A DNA stretch of 64,000 bases from NCBI GenBank assembly GCA_035534615.1, contig DATLRO010000112.1, forward strand, positions 3,096 through 67,095. The letters are read 5' to 3'. Below, one piece after another: positions 26,172-37,294 of the stretch. This DNA is from JAGWRA01 sp035534615. Lineage in GTDB: Bacteria; Acidobacteriota; Vicinamibacteria; Vicinamibacterales; CAVVIG01. The notes beneath the pieces are model-generated. The model saw only the letters and a list, made by a program, of their open reading frames with translations. It was not told the origin of the DNA and searched no databases. How positions within the stretch are numbered: the stretch's first letter is position 1; the number at the start of each line of letters is the position of its first letter. Position numbers and translations under genes: made by a program.

Positions 26172-26906
26172 TCAGGTCCTCACATCGAGATGGGTCCGGT
26201 CGGCCGGCCGGTGCCGGAGAATTTCCGACCAGAAGTTGCGCAGATACAGCCGGAACACCGCCGACCGGCCCATGGCGCGGTATCGCCGCGCCGACGTGTA
26301 CACGAACAGCTCGCGGCAGAGACGGATGGCCCCCTGCGCGGCGAGACGCCGCCCGAGGTTCGTGTCCTCACCGTGGAAGTCGATCGACGTGTCGAAGCCG
26401 ACCCGCTCGAGCGCTCCCCGCCGGACCGCGAAGTTTCCGCCGTAGAGCAGCGACCCGATCCGCAGGACGCGGTGCACGAGCAGCTGCGCCGGCGGCGCGA
26501 CGACCAGATCGTAGGTCCGCACGAGCGCGCGGCCCGGCAGGTCCCAGTCGTAGAAGCGATAGGGCGCCGAGACGGCCACGAGATGGGGCGACCGCTCGAA
26601 CCGGGCCGCCAGCCGCTCCACCCACATCAGCGGGGCGCGGCAGTCGGCGTCCAGGTACGCCAGGATGTCGCCGGTCGCCGCGCGGCGGCCGGCGTCGCGC
26701 GCCACCACCAGCCCCTTGCGCGGCTCGTCCACCACGCGCACGCCCGGCACCGACGCCGCCACGGCGCGCGTCGCATCGGTGCTGGCATTGTTGACCACCA
26801 GGAGTTCGTCCGGAGGACGGGTCTGAGCGAGCAGGGAATACAGGCAGGCGGGAAGGTAGCGTTCCTCGTTGAAGGCGCAGACGATGACGCTGATCGTCAG
26901 CGCCAT
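26172..26906 (-). CDS. Glycosyltransferase family 2
   Basis: A 244-aa GT-A fold transferase. It opens LTISVIVCAFNEERYLPACL, has NNASTDATR and the metal/nucleotide motif AYLDADCRAP, and continues through a conserved GGNFAVRRGALERVGFD and FHGEDTNLGRRLA region typical of the GT2 acceptor side. There are no clear membrane helices. It is the first gene of a two-gene operon with the PHP phosphoesterase. Acceptor and sugar are unknown. Confidence 0.88.
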   Translation of the reverse strand: MALTISVIVCAFNEERYLPACLYSLLAQTRPPDELLVVNNASTDATRAVAASVPGVRVVDEPRKGLVVARDAGRRAATGDILAYLDADCRAPLMWVERLAARFERSPHLVAVSAPYRFYDWDLPGRALVRTYDLVVAPPAQLLVHRVLRIGSLLYGGNFAVRRGALERVGFDTSIDFHGEDTNLGRRLAAQGAIRLCRELFVYTSARRYRAMGRSAVFRLYLRNFWSEILRHRPADRTHLDVRT

Positions 26907-27014
26907 GGGGTCTGCGGCTCCTGCCGGCCCGGCGATCGTTCCGTCGTCACTGGCATCGCAGGCAGGATAGCGTCGGCGTGTCACCGGCAGGTCTCGGCCG
27001 TGTTGCGGCCCTGT

Positions 27015-27036
27015 AAAAACGGCCCGGGCGGGCCGT
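27015..27036 (-). terminator. Intrinsic terminator reading leftward, upstream of the GT2-PHP operon
   Basis: Read leftward: ACGGCCC, a 4-nt loop, GGGCCGT, then TTTT. No leftward gene ends nearby; the next leftward gene begins 109 bp beyond. It is therefore either an attenuator in the leader of the glycosyltransferase gene or a block against transcription from the facing promoter. The rest of the 26907-27108 gap shows nothing else. Confidence 0.5.
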
Positions 27037-27108
27037 CTCGGCGCTGGAACTGCCGTCTTTTCATCACGATCGGCCGGCGACGTGCCATCCGGTCGAGCCC
27101 GGTCGAGA

Positions 27109-27137
27109 TTGTCCGCGCCGGGCCCGCATGGTATAAA
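27109..27137 (+). promoter_or_regulatory. Strong promoter of the Cys-rich mini-protein; probably leaderless
   Basis: TTGTCC (27109-27114), exactly 17 bp, TATAAA (27132-27137). Only 6 bp separate the -10 box from the ATG at 27144, so transcription should start at or next to the start codon. No Shine-Dalgarno sequence precedes the ATG. Confidence 0.6.
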
Positions 27138-27143
27138 AATCAG

Positions 27144-27536
27144 ATGCGACGTCTGGTCGCGATGATCGTCCTGCCGGTCTGGCTGTTCGCCTGGGCCGCG
27201 GCGCCCCTGAGCGCGGCGGCCGCGTGCGCGATGTCCGACTGCTGCCGCAGCGGACACTGCGCCATGTGCGCCAAGGGCATGTGCGGGATGACCTCGCACC
27301 GGCAGAGCGGCATGCACGCCATGTGCGCCCGCAGCGCAGGCGGCGGCTGCGCCGTGTGTTCGACCAGCGATCGGACCGATGCGTCGAAGGTGCTCGATGT
27401 GTCGCTCCAGCCGGCCGTACTCGCCCGCCCGGCCGCATGGGTCCGCTCCTTCCGCTCCACCCGTCTGGTGACGCTCCTCGCCCGTGCGCTGCCGTCCGCC
27501 CCGGCTGCGGCTCCCTGGGAACCGCCTCGAAGCTGA
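27144..27536 (+). CDS. Exported Cys/Met/His-rich small protein, possible metal binder
   Basis: A 130-aa protein I do not recognise as a named family. A hydrophobic signal/anchor (residues 5-27) is followed by a segment with nine cysteines (28, 33, 34, 39, 42, 47, 61, 69, 72) and many Met and His residues, e.g. CAMSDCCRSGHCAMC and MHAMCARS. The C-terminal half lacks cysteine and ends in a Pro/Ala-rich tail. Such composition suggests binding of Cu(I) or another soft metal in the periplasm. The TonB-dependent receptor gene starts 58 bp downstream, so the two may form a metal-related pair; this is inference. Confidence 0.6.
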   Translation: MRRLVAMIVLPVWLFAWAAAPLSAAAACAMSDCCRSGHCAMCAKGMCGMTSHRQSGMHAMCARSAGGGCAVCSTSDRTDASKVLDVSLQPAVLARPAAWVRSFRSTRLVTLLARALPSAPAAAPWEPPRS

Positions 27537-27594
27537 CCCTCCCTCGTCCGGCTTCCGAACCACAGGCAATCGTTCGTTCCAGGGAGGTGTCTTC

Positions 27595-29820
27595 ATGGTC
27601 CGCTGGTGGCGGTCCGTCCTCTGCCTGGGAGTGGTGCTGCTCGTCGCGGCGCCCGCCCTGGCGACTATCTTCGGCAACGTGCGCGGTGTCGTCGACGACC
27701 CGCAGGGGCGCCCCGTGCCGGGCGCGACCGTGCTGATTCAGGCACGGGATTCCGAGTGGACGCAGCAGGTCCAGACCGGCGCCGGCGGCACGTTCGAGTT
27801 CCCGGCCGTCCCGGTCGGGCAGTACGTCGTCACGGTCGTGTCCACCGGCTTCGACCAGCTCACGCAGGCGGTCGAGGTGGAATCCGGGGCGGCCGTCCGG
27901 CTGCGGCTCCGCCTCGCGGTGGCGACGGTCAGGCAGACGGTGACCGTCTCGGCGGCGCCGGCGGCGATCGACACGGAGTCGTCCACGACCGAGACGCTCG
28001 TCAGCCGGGCCGAGATCGCCCGGACGCCCGGGGCCGATCGCGCCAACAGCCTGGCGATGATCACCGACTACGTGCCGGGCGCCTACATGGTGCACGACAT
28101 GCTGCACATCCGGGGCGGGCACCAGGTGACGTGGCAGATCGACGGCGTGCCGGTGCCGAACACGAACATCGCCAGCAACGTCGGCCCGCAGTTCGACCCG
28201 CAGGACGTGGATTATCTGGAGGTCCAGCGCGGCGGCTACTCGGCGGAGTACGGGGACCGGACCTACGGGATCTTCAACGTGGTGCCGCGATCGGGGTTCG
28301 AAGGCACGAACTTCGTGGATGCGTCGGCCACGTACGGCAGCTTCAACCAGACGGACGACTATCTCGGCTACGGCAGCCACACCCGGCGCTTCGGCTACTA
28401 CATGAGCGCGAACGCGAACCGGAGCGGCTACGGGCTGGAGACGCCGACCGCGCAGGTGCTGCACGACGGGGTGAGCGGCTTCGGCGGCTTCTCGTCCCTC
28501 ATCTTCAACAAGACGCCGTCCGACCAGCTCCGCCTGGTGGTCTCGTCGCGGGCGGACCGGTACCAGGTGCCGAACGACCCGATCCAGCAGGCGCAGGGGA
28601 TCGCCGACAACGAGCACGAGGACGATACGTTCGTCAACTTCTCCTGGGTGCATACCACCTCGTCCGGCCTGCTACTGACGGTGTCGCCGTTCTACCACTT
28701 CAACCGGGCGCACTACATCGGCGGTCCGCACGACACGCCCTTCGTGCCGGAGGATGATCGGGGGTCGCAGTACGTCGGGGGAGAGGTGACGGTGGCGCTC
28801 GTCCGGGGGCGGCACAACGCGACCGTGGGGCTCGAGTCGTTCGGCCAGCGCGACGACACGCTGTTCGGCCTGACCGCGACCGATGGCAGCGGTCTGGCCC
28901 TGAGCCAGCGGGTGAGGGAGTGGGGGACCATCAGCGCGCTGTTCGCGGAAGAGCAGTACCGGGCGGCGTCCTGGCTCACCTTCAACGGCGGGCTGCGCTA
29001 CACGCACTACACGAACGTGCAGCTCACCGAGGACGCGGTGAGCCCGCGCCTTGGCGTGGCCGTCGTGATTCCCCGGGCGAAGTGGGTACTGAGGGGCTTC
29101 TACGGCCGCTACTATCAGGCGCCGCCGCTCAACACCGTCTCAGGGCCGCTGCTGGGCTTCGCGCTCGACCAGGGGTTCGGCTTCCTGCCGCTGAAGGGGG
29201 AGCGCGACGAGCAGTGGGAAGTCGGTCTCACGGTCCCGATGGGGAAGTGGACGCTCGACTTCGATCACTTCCACACGCGAGCGCAGAACTTCCTCGACCA
29301 CGACGTGCTCGGCAACTCGAACATCTACTTCCCGCTGACCATCGCCGACGCGCGGATTCAGGGCTGGGAGGCGACGCTGCGCGCGCCGCGGGCGTTCAAC
29401 GACCGGGTCGGGGTCCATCTGGCCTTCTCGAACCAGATCGCCCAGGGCGCGGGCGCGGTGACCGGCGGACTGACCGATTTCGCGCCGCCGGCGCAGGGCT
29501 ACTTCTATCTCGACCACGACCAGCGCAACACGCTCAACGTCGGATTCGACGCGACGCTGCCGGCAGCGGCGTGGGTGTCGGGCAACCTGATGTATGGATC
29601 GGGCTTCGTCAACGGCGACGGGCCGGCGCACCTGCCGGGCCACGCCACGTTCGATCTGTCGGTCGGCCGGCCGCTGACCCGCGGATTCTCGCTGCGGCTG
29701 AGCGCGCTCAACGTCGGCAACGTCCGCTATCTGCTCGACAACAGCAGTACGTTCGGAGGCACCCATTTCAACGAGCCGCGCCAGGTGACGCTCGAAGTGC
29801 GGTACCGGCTGAATCACTGA
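27595..29820 (+). CDS. TonB-dependent outer-membrane receptor with carboxypeptidase-like domain
   Basis: A 741-aa receptor. Order: signal peptide (to about residue 22), a carboxypeptidase regulatory-like beta-sandwich (GVVDDPQGRPVPGATVLI, about 25-110), plug domain (about 125-230, with LHIRGGHQVTWQIDGVPVP and VDYLEVQRGGYSAEYGDRT), then the 22-strand barrel. It ends VRYRLNH rather than with the usual terminal aromatic residue. It imports a large or scarce substrate using TonB energy; the upstream Cys-rich protein hints at a metal complex. GGGAGG lies 8 nt before the ATG at 27595, which fixes the start. Confidence 0.9.
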   Translation: MVRWWRSVLCLGVVLLVAAPALATIFGNVRGVVDDPQGRPVPGATVLIQARDSEWTQQVQTGAGGTFEFPAVPVGQYVVTVVSTGFDQLTQAVEVESGAAVRLRLRLAVATVRQTVTVSAAPAAIDTESSTTETLVSRAEIARTPGADRANSLAMITDYVPGAYMVHDMLHIRGGHQVTWQIDGVPVPNTNIASNVGPQFDPQDVDYLEVQRGGYSAEYGDRTYGIFNVVPRSGFEGTNFVDASATYGSFNQTDDYLGYGSHTRRFGYYMSANANRSGYGLETPTAQVLHDGVSGFGGFSSLIFNKTPSDQLRLVVSSRADRYQVPNDPIQQAQGIADNEHEDDTFVNFSWVHTTSSGLLLTVSPFYHFNRAHYIGGPHDTPFVPEDDRGSQYVGGEVTVALVRGRHNATVGLESFGQRDDTLFGLTATDGSGLALSQRVREWGTISALFAEEQYRAASWLTFNGGLRYTHYTNVQLTEDAVSPRLGVAVVIPRAKWVLRGFYGRYYQAPPLNTVSGPLLGFALDQGFGFLPLKGERDEQWEVGLTVPMGKWTLDFDHFHTRAQNFLDHDVLGNSNIYFPLTIADARIQGWEATLRAPRAFNDRVGVHLAFSNQIAQGAGAVTGGLTDFAPPAQGYFYLDHDQRNTLNVGFDATLPAAAWVSGNLMYGSGFVNGDGPAHLPGHATFDLSVGRPLTRGFSLRLSALNVGNVRYLLDNSSTFGGTHFNEPRQVTLEVRYRLNH

Positions 29821-29874
29821 GGCGGAGGCGCCGGGGCGGCATCCGGGCGGCGGGCTCAGGAGGCCGGCCCGGGG

Positions 29875-30207
29875 TCAGGCGCCGCCCGCCCACGTCGCGG
29901 CGCGGGCGTGCGCGACCAGCTGGCGCGCGAGGTCGGCGGCGACCGCATCGTCGCCGGCGTCCCACGGCAGCGGAAGCTGGAACGTCCGCGCCCACGGCGG
30001 CGCGGCGCGGTCGAGAAAGGTCAGCGTCCAGATCCCCCACGGATCCCGCGGGGCCTCGAGGCCGGCGAGCTCGTAGGCGACCTGCGCGCGATCGAGGGCG
30101 GCCTGCACGATGGCCGACAGCCGTGCGTGCGTGGTCGCCGGCGGCTGCGGCCGGCGCGCCCCTCCGCCGGCGGCGGGCGTGTGCGCGTGACGGTGTTTCA
30201 GGGACAT
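29875..30207 (-). CDS. Unknown 110-aa protein, last gene of the kdp operon
   Basis: A 110-aa soluble protein without a recognised family. It begins MSLKHRHAHTP; a Gly/Ala/Pro-rich linker leads to a compact region of about 75 residues, including IVQAALDRAQVAYELAG and DRAAPPWARTFQLPLPWD. Its ATG overlaps the stop codon of the kdpD sensory-half gene by one base (TGATG), so it is translated from the kdp message. A role tied to potassium control is suggested only by position. Confidence 0.6.
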   Translation of the reverse strand: MSLKHRHAHTPAAGGGARRPQPPATTHARLSAIVQAALDRAQVAYELAGLEAPRDPWGIWTLTFLDRAAPPWARTFQLPLPWDAGDDAVAADLARQLVAHARAATWAGGA

Positions 30208-31364
30208 CAGACGGCCTCGGTCGTCGTGTCGTCCAGCGGCACGACCTGGACGGCGGCATCGCGGACGGCGGACAGGAACCGATCGATGGTCGATCCGCGC
30301 CAGAACAGCTCCCAGCGGGATCGGGCGCTCTGGCCGAAGATGACGTGGGTGATCCCCTCGCGCCGGGCGAAGGCGATGAGCCCCTCGGCCGGGCGGCCCG
30401 CCCGGACCCGCACGACGGTCGCGCCGAGGCTTTCGGCGAGCTGGATGTTCTGGCGCAGCGCGTCCGAATCGGCGGGGGGGACCCGGCCGGGCCGTTCGGT
30501 GGGGGTCTCGACGTACACGGCATACCACCGCGCGCCGAGCCGGCCGGCGATGCGGGCGCCGGTGCGGATCACGCGCGGCGCGGCGACGTTCGAGCTCATG
30601 CACACCATCACGCGCTCCGGCATCCAGGCCGGCTCGAGCCCTTCGCGCACCCGGTAGCTCGCCGCCTTCTCGCCGACTTCGTCCGCAACCGCCCGCAGCG
30701 CGAGCTCGCGCAGCGTCGACAGGTTGCCCTTGCGGAAGAAGTGCGTCAGCGCCTGCTCGATCTTGTCCGGGCGGTAGATCTTTCCTTCCCGCAGACGCTG
30801 CCGCAGTTCTTCCACGGTGACGTCCACGTTGATGATCTCGTCCGCGCGGTCGAGGAAGGTGTCGGGGACGGTCTCGCGTACCCGCACGCCGGTCACCCGC
30901 GCCACGGCGTCGTTCAGCGTCTCCAGGTGCTGGATGTTGACGGCCGTCATCACGTGGATCCCGGCATCGAGCAGTTCCAGCACGTCCTGGTACCGCTTCT
31001 CGTGCGGGCTCCCCGGCGCGTTGGTGTGTGCCAGCTCATCGACGAGGCACACCGCGGGGCGGCGCGCCAGGATCGCGCTGACGTCCATCTCCTCGATCTG
31101 CACGCCTCGATAGTCGATCCGCCGCTTCGGCACGACCTCCAGATCGCCGACCTGGGCCTCGGTGTCCGGCCGCCCGTAGGTCTCGATGAGGCCGATGACG
31201 ACGTCGAACCCGGCGCGCCGCACCTCGTGCGCCGCCTGCAGCATCCGGTAGGTCTTGCCGACCCCTGGCGCCGCCCCGATGTAGATGCGCAGGCGGGCCC
31301 GCTCATGGCTCTTGAGCCGCGCGAGGAGCTGTTCGGCGCTGGGACGGGTGTCTTCCGGTGTCAT
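30207..31364 (-). CDS. kdpD: KdpD sensory half (KdpD N-terminal domain plus UspA domain), stand-alone
   Basis: A 385-aa protein matching only the cytoplasmic N-terminus of KdpD, normally fused to a kinase of about 900 aa in total. The KdpD domain carries Walker A (YIGAAPGVGKTYR, 30-38) and Walker B (CLVDELAHTN, Asp109), followed by AVNIQHLETLND. A UspA-like domain spans about 250-385 (VMVCMSSN, WYAVYVETP, HVIFGQSARSRW). In Staphylococcus the equivalent UspA domain binds c-di-AMP. No transmembrane or kinase part follows; the kinase half is encoded at 38589-40109. Its ATG overlaps the kdpC stop (ATGA), so it is made with the pump. Confidence 0.92.
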   Translation of the reverse strand: MTPEDTRPSAEQLLARLKSHERARLRIYIGAAPGVGKTYRMLQAAHEVRRAGFDVVIGLIETYGRPDTEAQVGDLEVVPKRRIDYRGVQIEEMDVSAILARRPAVCLVDELAHTNAPGSPHEKRYQDVLELLDAGIHVMTAVNIQHLETLNDAVARVTGVRVRETVPDTFLDRADEIINVDVTVEELRQRLREGKIYRPDKIEQALTHFFRKGNLSTLRELALRAVADEVGEKAASYRVREGLEPAWMPERVMVCMSSNVAAPRVIRTGARIAGRLGARWYAVYVETPTERPGRVPPADSDALRQNIQLAESLGATVVRVRAGRPAEGLIAFARREGITHVIFGQSARSRWELFWRGSTIDRFLSAVRDAAVQVVPLDDTTTEAV

Positions 31365-31951
31365 CGCGATCGCGGCACGGGGTACGCCCGGTCGAGGGCG
31401 AGATTCAGCAGCAGGACGTTCACCCGCGGCTCGCCGAGGAACCCGAGCTGGCGGCCTTCGATGTGTGCGTCCACGAGCCGGCGGATGTCCGCCTCGCTCA
31501 CGCCCCGCGCGCGGGCGACGGCCGGCACCTGGAACAGCGCGGCGGCGGGTGAGATGTCGGGGTCGAGGCCGGAGGCCGACGAGGTGACCAGATCGACCGG
31601 CACTGGCGCCCCCGGGTTCTCCTTTCGGGCCGCCGCGACGCGCGCGCGAACGGCCTCGATGAGCGCTTTGTTCGTCGGGCCGAGGTTCGTGCCGCCCGAC
31701 GCGGTCGGGTCGTACCCAACCGGGCCGGCCGCCGACGGCCGCGGGTGGAAATAGACCGGCGATGTGAACGGCTGGCCGATCAGGCGGGAGCCGATGAGGC
31801 GCCCGTTCCGCGTGATCAGGGATCCGTTCGCCTGCGCCGGGAACAGCACCTGCGCCAGCCCGGTGACGACGAGTGGATAGGCCAGGCCGAGGATGACGGT
31901 CGTCACCAGGGTCACGCGGACGGCAACGGCGAGATTCCGGAGGAGATTCAT
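31361..31951 (-). CDS. kdpC: K+-transporting ATPase subunit C
   Basis: A 196-aa subunit with one N-terminal membrane helix (about 10-32, VTLVTTVILGLAYPLVVTGL) and a periplasmic domain holding the family motifs GSRLIGQPF, YFHPRPSAAG, NLGPTNKAL and ASGLDPDISPAAA. It assists K+ delivery in the KdpFABC complex. Overlaps kdpD (sensory half) by 4 bp and follows kdpB by 31 bp. Confidence 0.95.
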   Translation of the reverse strand: MNLLRNLAVAVRVTLVTTVILGLAYPLVVTGLAQVLFPAQANGSLITRNGRLIGSRLIGQPFTSPVYFHPRPSAAGPVGYDPTASGGTNLGPTNKALIEAVRARVAAARKENPGAPVPVDLVTSSASGLDPDISPAAALFQVPAVARARGVSEADIRRLVDAHIEGRQLGFLGEPRVNVLLLNLALDRAYPVPRSR

Positions 31952-31982
31952 GATCGGTTCTCTGGGCCCTGTCAGGCCATTG

Positions 31983-34021
<2,039 letters not shown>

Positions 34022-34022
<1 letters not shown>

Positions 34023-35800
34023 CAGAACACCTGACCTTTCAGCATCAGCAGGTGCTCGACGATCGGACCGAGGCTGAGGGCCGGGAAGAACGTCAGGGCA
34101 CCGACGATGAGCACCACGCTGACGAGCAGCGCCGCGAACAGCGGCGTCGTCACCGGGAACGTCCCGGGGGACGGCGGCACCCGCTTCTTGCGGCCGAGGC
34201 TGCCGGCGATGGCGAGCATCGGAATGATCATGAGGAACCGCCCGATCAGCATCGTCATGCCGAGGGCCAGGTTGTACCAGGGCGTGTTGGCGTTCAGGCC
34301 GGCGAACGCCGAGCCGTTGTTGCCGGCGGTCGAGGTGAAGGCATAGAGGATCTCCGACAGGCCGTGCGGGCCGGCGTTGGCAAGGCTCGACGTGCCGAAC
34401 GGCCACAGCACCGAGATCGCCGCGAGCGTGAGGATGACCAGCGGGAAGATCAGGACGTACAACATCGCCATCTTGACGTCGTAGGCCTGGATCTTCTTGC
34501 CGAGATACTCGGGCGTGCGGCCGACCATCAGCCCGGCGATGAATACCGAGAGAATGACGAAGATGAGCATGCCGTACAGGCCCGAGCCGACGCCGCCGAA
34601 GATCACTTCGCCGAGCATGATATTGACGAGCGGCACCATGCCGCCGATCGGCGTGAAGGAGTCGTGCATGCTGTTGACCGCGCCGCAGCTCGCGTCGGTC
34701 GTGACGGTGGCGAAGAGCGCGGAGTCGGCGATCCCGAACCGCACTTCCTTCCCCTCCATGTTGCCGCCCGGGCAGAGCGCGGTGACGTGCTGATCGGCGC
34801 CGGCCGCCGTGAGCAGCGGGTTGCCGTGCGCCTCCGCCCAGTACACCGTCGTCACGCCGGCCAGGAACAGGAAGGCCATGGCCGCCCAGACCGCCCAGCC
34901 GTGCGCCCGCGAGCCGGTCATGTCGCCGAGCGTCCAGGTGAGGCCGGACCCCAGCGCGAAGATCGCCAGCATCTCGAGATAGTTGGTGAGCGGCGTCGGG
35001 TTCTCGAACGGATCGGCGCTGTTGGCGTTGAAGAAGCCGCCGCCGTTCGTCCCCAGCTCCTTGATCGCTTCCTGCGACGCCACCGGGCCCTGGGCGATCA
35101 CCTGGGTCCTGACGACCTGCGTCTGCGTCCGGCCCGCGCCGTCCGTCGTCGTGGCCGTCGCCGGATCGACCAGCGCCGCCGTGTCGTACGGCCGGAGGTT
35201 CTGGATGACGCCCTGGGAGACCAGCGCGACGGCGAGCACGAGGCACGCCGGGAGCAGCACCCAGAGGATGCAGCGGACGAGGTCGACCCAGAAGTTGCCG
35301 AGCGCGTCCCGCTCGCGCTGGGCGATGCCGCGGATGAAGGCGATCGCAAGCACGATGCCGGTGGCGGCCGACGTGAAGTTGTGGTAGGCGAGGCCGGCCA
35401 TCTGCGTCAGATAGCTCATCGTCGTCTCGCCGCTGTACGCCTGCCAGTTCGTATTCGTCGTGAACGACGCGGCGGTGTTGAAGGCGAGCTCCGGCGGCAC
35501 TCCGGGCAGGTGCCGGGGGTTCCATGGCAGCCAGAACTGCAGCCGCTCGATGGCATACAGCAGGAGCATCGACACGAGGCTGAACAGGAGCATCGCCATC
35601 GCGTACTCCGTCCAGCGCATCTCGTGCGTCTCGTCGACGCCGGTCGACCGGTAGATCAGCCGCTCGATCGGGCGCAGGGCCGGATCCAGCCAGGTTCGTT
35701 CCCGGCTGAACACGCGCGTCATGAACCGCCCGATCGGCGGCGTGATCAGCGCGACCAGGACCAGGTACAGTCCGATCTGCAGCCAGCCATTGGACGTCAT
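34022..35800 (-). CDS. kdpA: K+-transporting ATPase subunit A
   Basis: A 592-aa channel-like subunit that selects and binds K+, with about ten helices and four pore-loop repeats related to K+ channels. Visible: FNTAASFTTNTNWQAYSGE, GTNGGGFFNANSADPFENP and an AFTSTAGNNGSAFAG loop, each part of the selectivity filter repeats. Starts 1 bp after the kdpF stop codon. Confidence 0.97.
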
Positions 35801-35801
35801 G

Positions 35802-35891
35802 TCAGAACTTCTCCGGTCTCAGGAGCGCGAAGACGAGATAGACGAGCAAGCCGGCCGATACGAGCAGGCCGACGATGTAATCGAGCGCCAT
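35802..35891 (-). CDS. kdpF: KdpF, small stabilising subunit of the Kdp ATPase
   Basis: A 29-aa single-helix peptide beginning MALDYIVGLLVSAG and ending in the family's LLRPEKF motif. In E. coli KdpF stabilises the KdpABC complex in the membrane. GAGG overlaps the stop codon of the preceding small gene and lies 6 nt from the ATG. Confidence 0.92.
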   Translation of the reverse strand: MALDYIVGLLVSAGLLVYLVFALLRPEKF

Positions 35892-35899
35892 CGATCACC

Positions 35900-35980
35900 T
35901 CACAACCGGTCGCACGCCATGACGTACAGGCCGGCCACGACGAAGAACGCGATCGCGATGAGGATCATCAGCACGTCCAC
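35900..35980 (-). CDS. 26-aa single-helix membrane peptide upstream of kdpF
   Basis: A GTG-started frame of 26 codons encoding one hydrophobic helix (VLMILIAIAFFVVAGLYV) and a short MACDRL tail. A strong GGAGGG lies 5 nt upstream and overlaps the porin stop codon. Its stop is 8 bp before kdpF. Similar mini-proteins (helix followed by C-[DE]-[RK]-L) sit ahead of kdpF in other genomes, to my recollection. It may be a further Kdp accessory subunit. Confidence 0.7.
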   Translation of the reverse strand: MDVLMILIAIAFFVVAGLYVMACDRL

Positions 35981-35989
35981 GGGGCCCTC

Positions 35990-37294
35990 CTACCAGGTGC
36001 CGGTCTTGTTGCCGATCCACCAGACCATGCCGAGCGTCAGCGTGCTCTGAGCCCGGTCGAGCACGCCGACCGTGCCGCTCAGGAAGAACGGCTCGTTCGA
36101 CCAGTCACGCCGCCATTCCCCGATGATCATGACCCGGGAGTTCGGGGGCAGCCAGTCGACCGTCCCCGTCACTTCGTGGAGCCGCTGCGCGACGCCGCTG
36201 AACAGGCCGTCGCGGTCGTTCATGTATTCGGTCCGCACGGCCAGATGGAGGTCGGCGCGGGGGCGATACTGCGCGTACGCCGCGCCTCCCGACAGTGTCA
36301 GCGCCGGCGCGATCGGCGAGCGGACCGTGTAGTAGTCCGCTTCGCCGGCCAGCGTGAGACGGGACGTGGCGCTCCACGTGGCGTAGGTGTCGAAGATGTC
36401 GGTGCGCGCCTGGCTCGGGTTGCTGACCGGCGTGGTCGACAGCCCCGGCTGCGTCGGCAGCGACGGCAGCCCGGGGTTGAGCGCCGGCACGAGGTCCCGC
36501 CCCTCCTTCCCGGTGTAGTAGTTCAGGTTCCAGCTCAGCGTCTTCACCGGCGCGAGCGTGATGATGGCCGCCTGGGACTTGAACCCGTTGAAGTCCTCGG
36601 TCTGCTGCGCGCCGTTGACCAGCCAGTACGTCAGCGTGATCCGGTCGTTCGGCGAATACGACGTGCGGAACCCCATGTGGTAAAACGGGAGGAAATTGAA
36701 GAAGTACGAGCGGGAGTAGTTGAACTGGTCCTTGGTGTAGTTGCCTTCGAGGCCGAGGGCGCTGGCGAACTTGCCGAAGTCGACCTGCAGCCCCTTCCCG
36801 AGCGGGAAAATATAGGTCCCGTACACCTGGAACAGGTTCCGGTAGATCTGCGGCCGGGGCTCGTTGGCGGCGCTCCCCTGAAGGGTGTCGGTCGCCTGGC
36901 CATACATCAGATCGAGTCGGATGCCCGCGCGACGGCCATGCGCGACGTCCGGCGCATGGTCGATGACGATGCCGACCTGGTTCAGGCTGAAGCTGTTGCT
37001 CGTCACGTCGTACGCGCGCAGCAGGTTGACGCGTCCGATCGGATTGTCGGCGTTGTACTCGTAATAGCCGTCGAGATCGAGGCCGAACTTGGTGCCAGCC
37101 AGAAAGGCGTCCAGCGCGGACGTTGTGCCCTGGCTGCTCGTCCCCTGGGACGGATCGGCAACGCTGACGTTGCTCCCGGAGGCGGCAGTCGGCTCCGGGG
37201 CCTGCGCGCGAACAGCGGTTGGGACGGCCGCCAGCCAGCAGGCCGCCAGGCAGCCGCCGAGAATGGCCGGTCGACGAGTCATCCAGTGTCTCAT
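35990..37294 (-). CDS. BBP2-type (OmpL-like) outer-membrane beta-barrel porin
   Basis: A 434-aa protein with a Sec signal peptide (cleavage near VRAQA, residue 31) and a long beta-rich barrel. Conserved features of the putative beta-barrel porin-2 family are visible: FGLDLDGYYEYNADNP near the start, GKGLQVDFGKFASALGLEGN, FYHMGFRTSYSPND and the terminal strand LTLGMVWWIGNKTGTW. Its ATG overlaps the stop of the UspA-like gene (ATGA), and it is only 9 bp from the next gene of the kdp set, so it is co-transcribed with kdpFABC. It may admit K+ or other small solutes across the outer membrane. Confidence 0.85.
   Translation of the reverse strand: MRHWMTRRPAILGGCLAACWLAAVPTAVRAQAPEPTAASGSNVSVADPSQGTSSQGTTSALDAFLAGTKFGLDLDGYYEYNADNPIGRVNLLRAYDVTSNSFSLNQVGIVIDHAPDVAHGRRAGIRLDLMYGQATDTLQGSAANEPRPQIYRNLFQVYGTYIFPLGKGLQVDFGKFASALGLEGNYTKDQFNYSRSYFFNFLPFYHMGFRTSYSPNDRITLTYWLVNGAQQTEDFNGFKSQAAIITLAPVKTLSWNLNYYTGKEGRDLVPALNPGLPSLPTQPGLSTTPVSNPSQARTDIFDTYATWSATSRLTLAGEADYYTVRSPIAPALTLSGGAAYAQYRPRADLHLAVRTEYMNDRDGLFSGVAQRLHEVTGTVDWLPPNSRVMIIGEWRRDWSNEPFFLSGTVGVLDRAQSTLTLGMVWWIGNKTGTW

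Noticed and set aside
30207..31364. kdpD broken by a frameshift
   Set aside because: The gene ends in a proper stop coupled to another start, and the missing kinase half exists as a separate intact gene next to kdpE.
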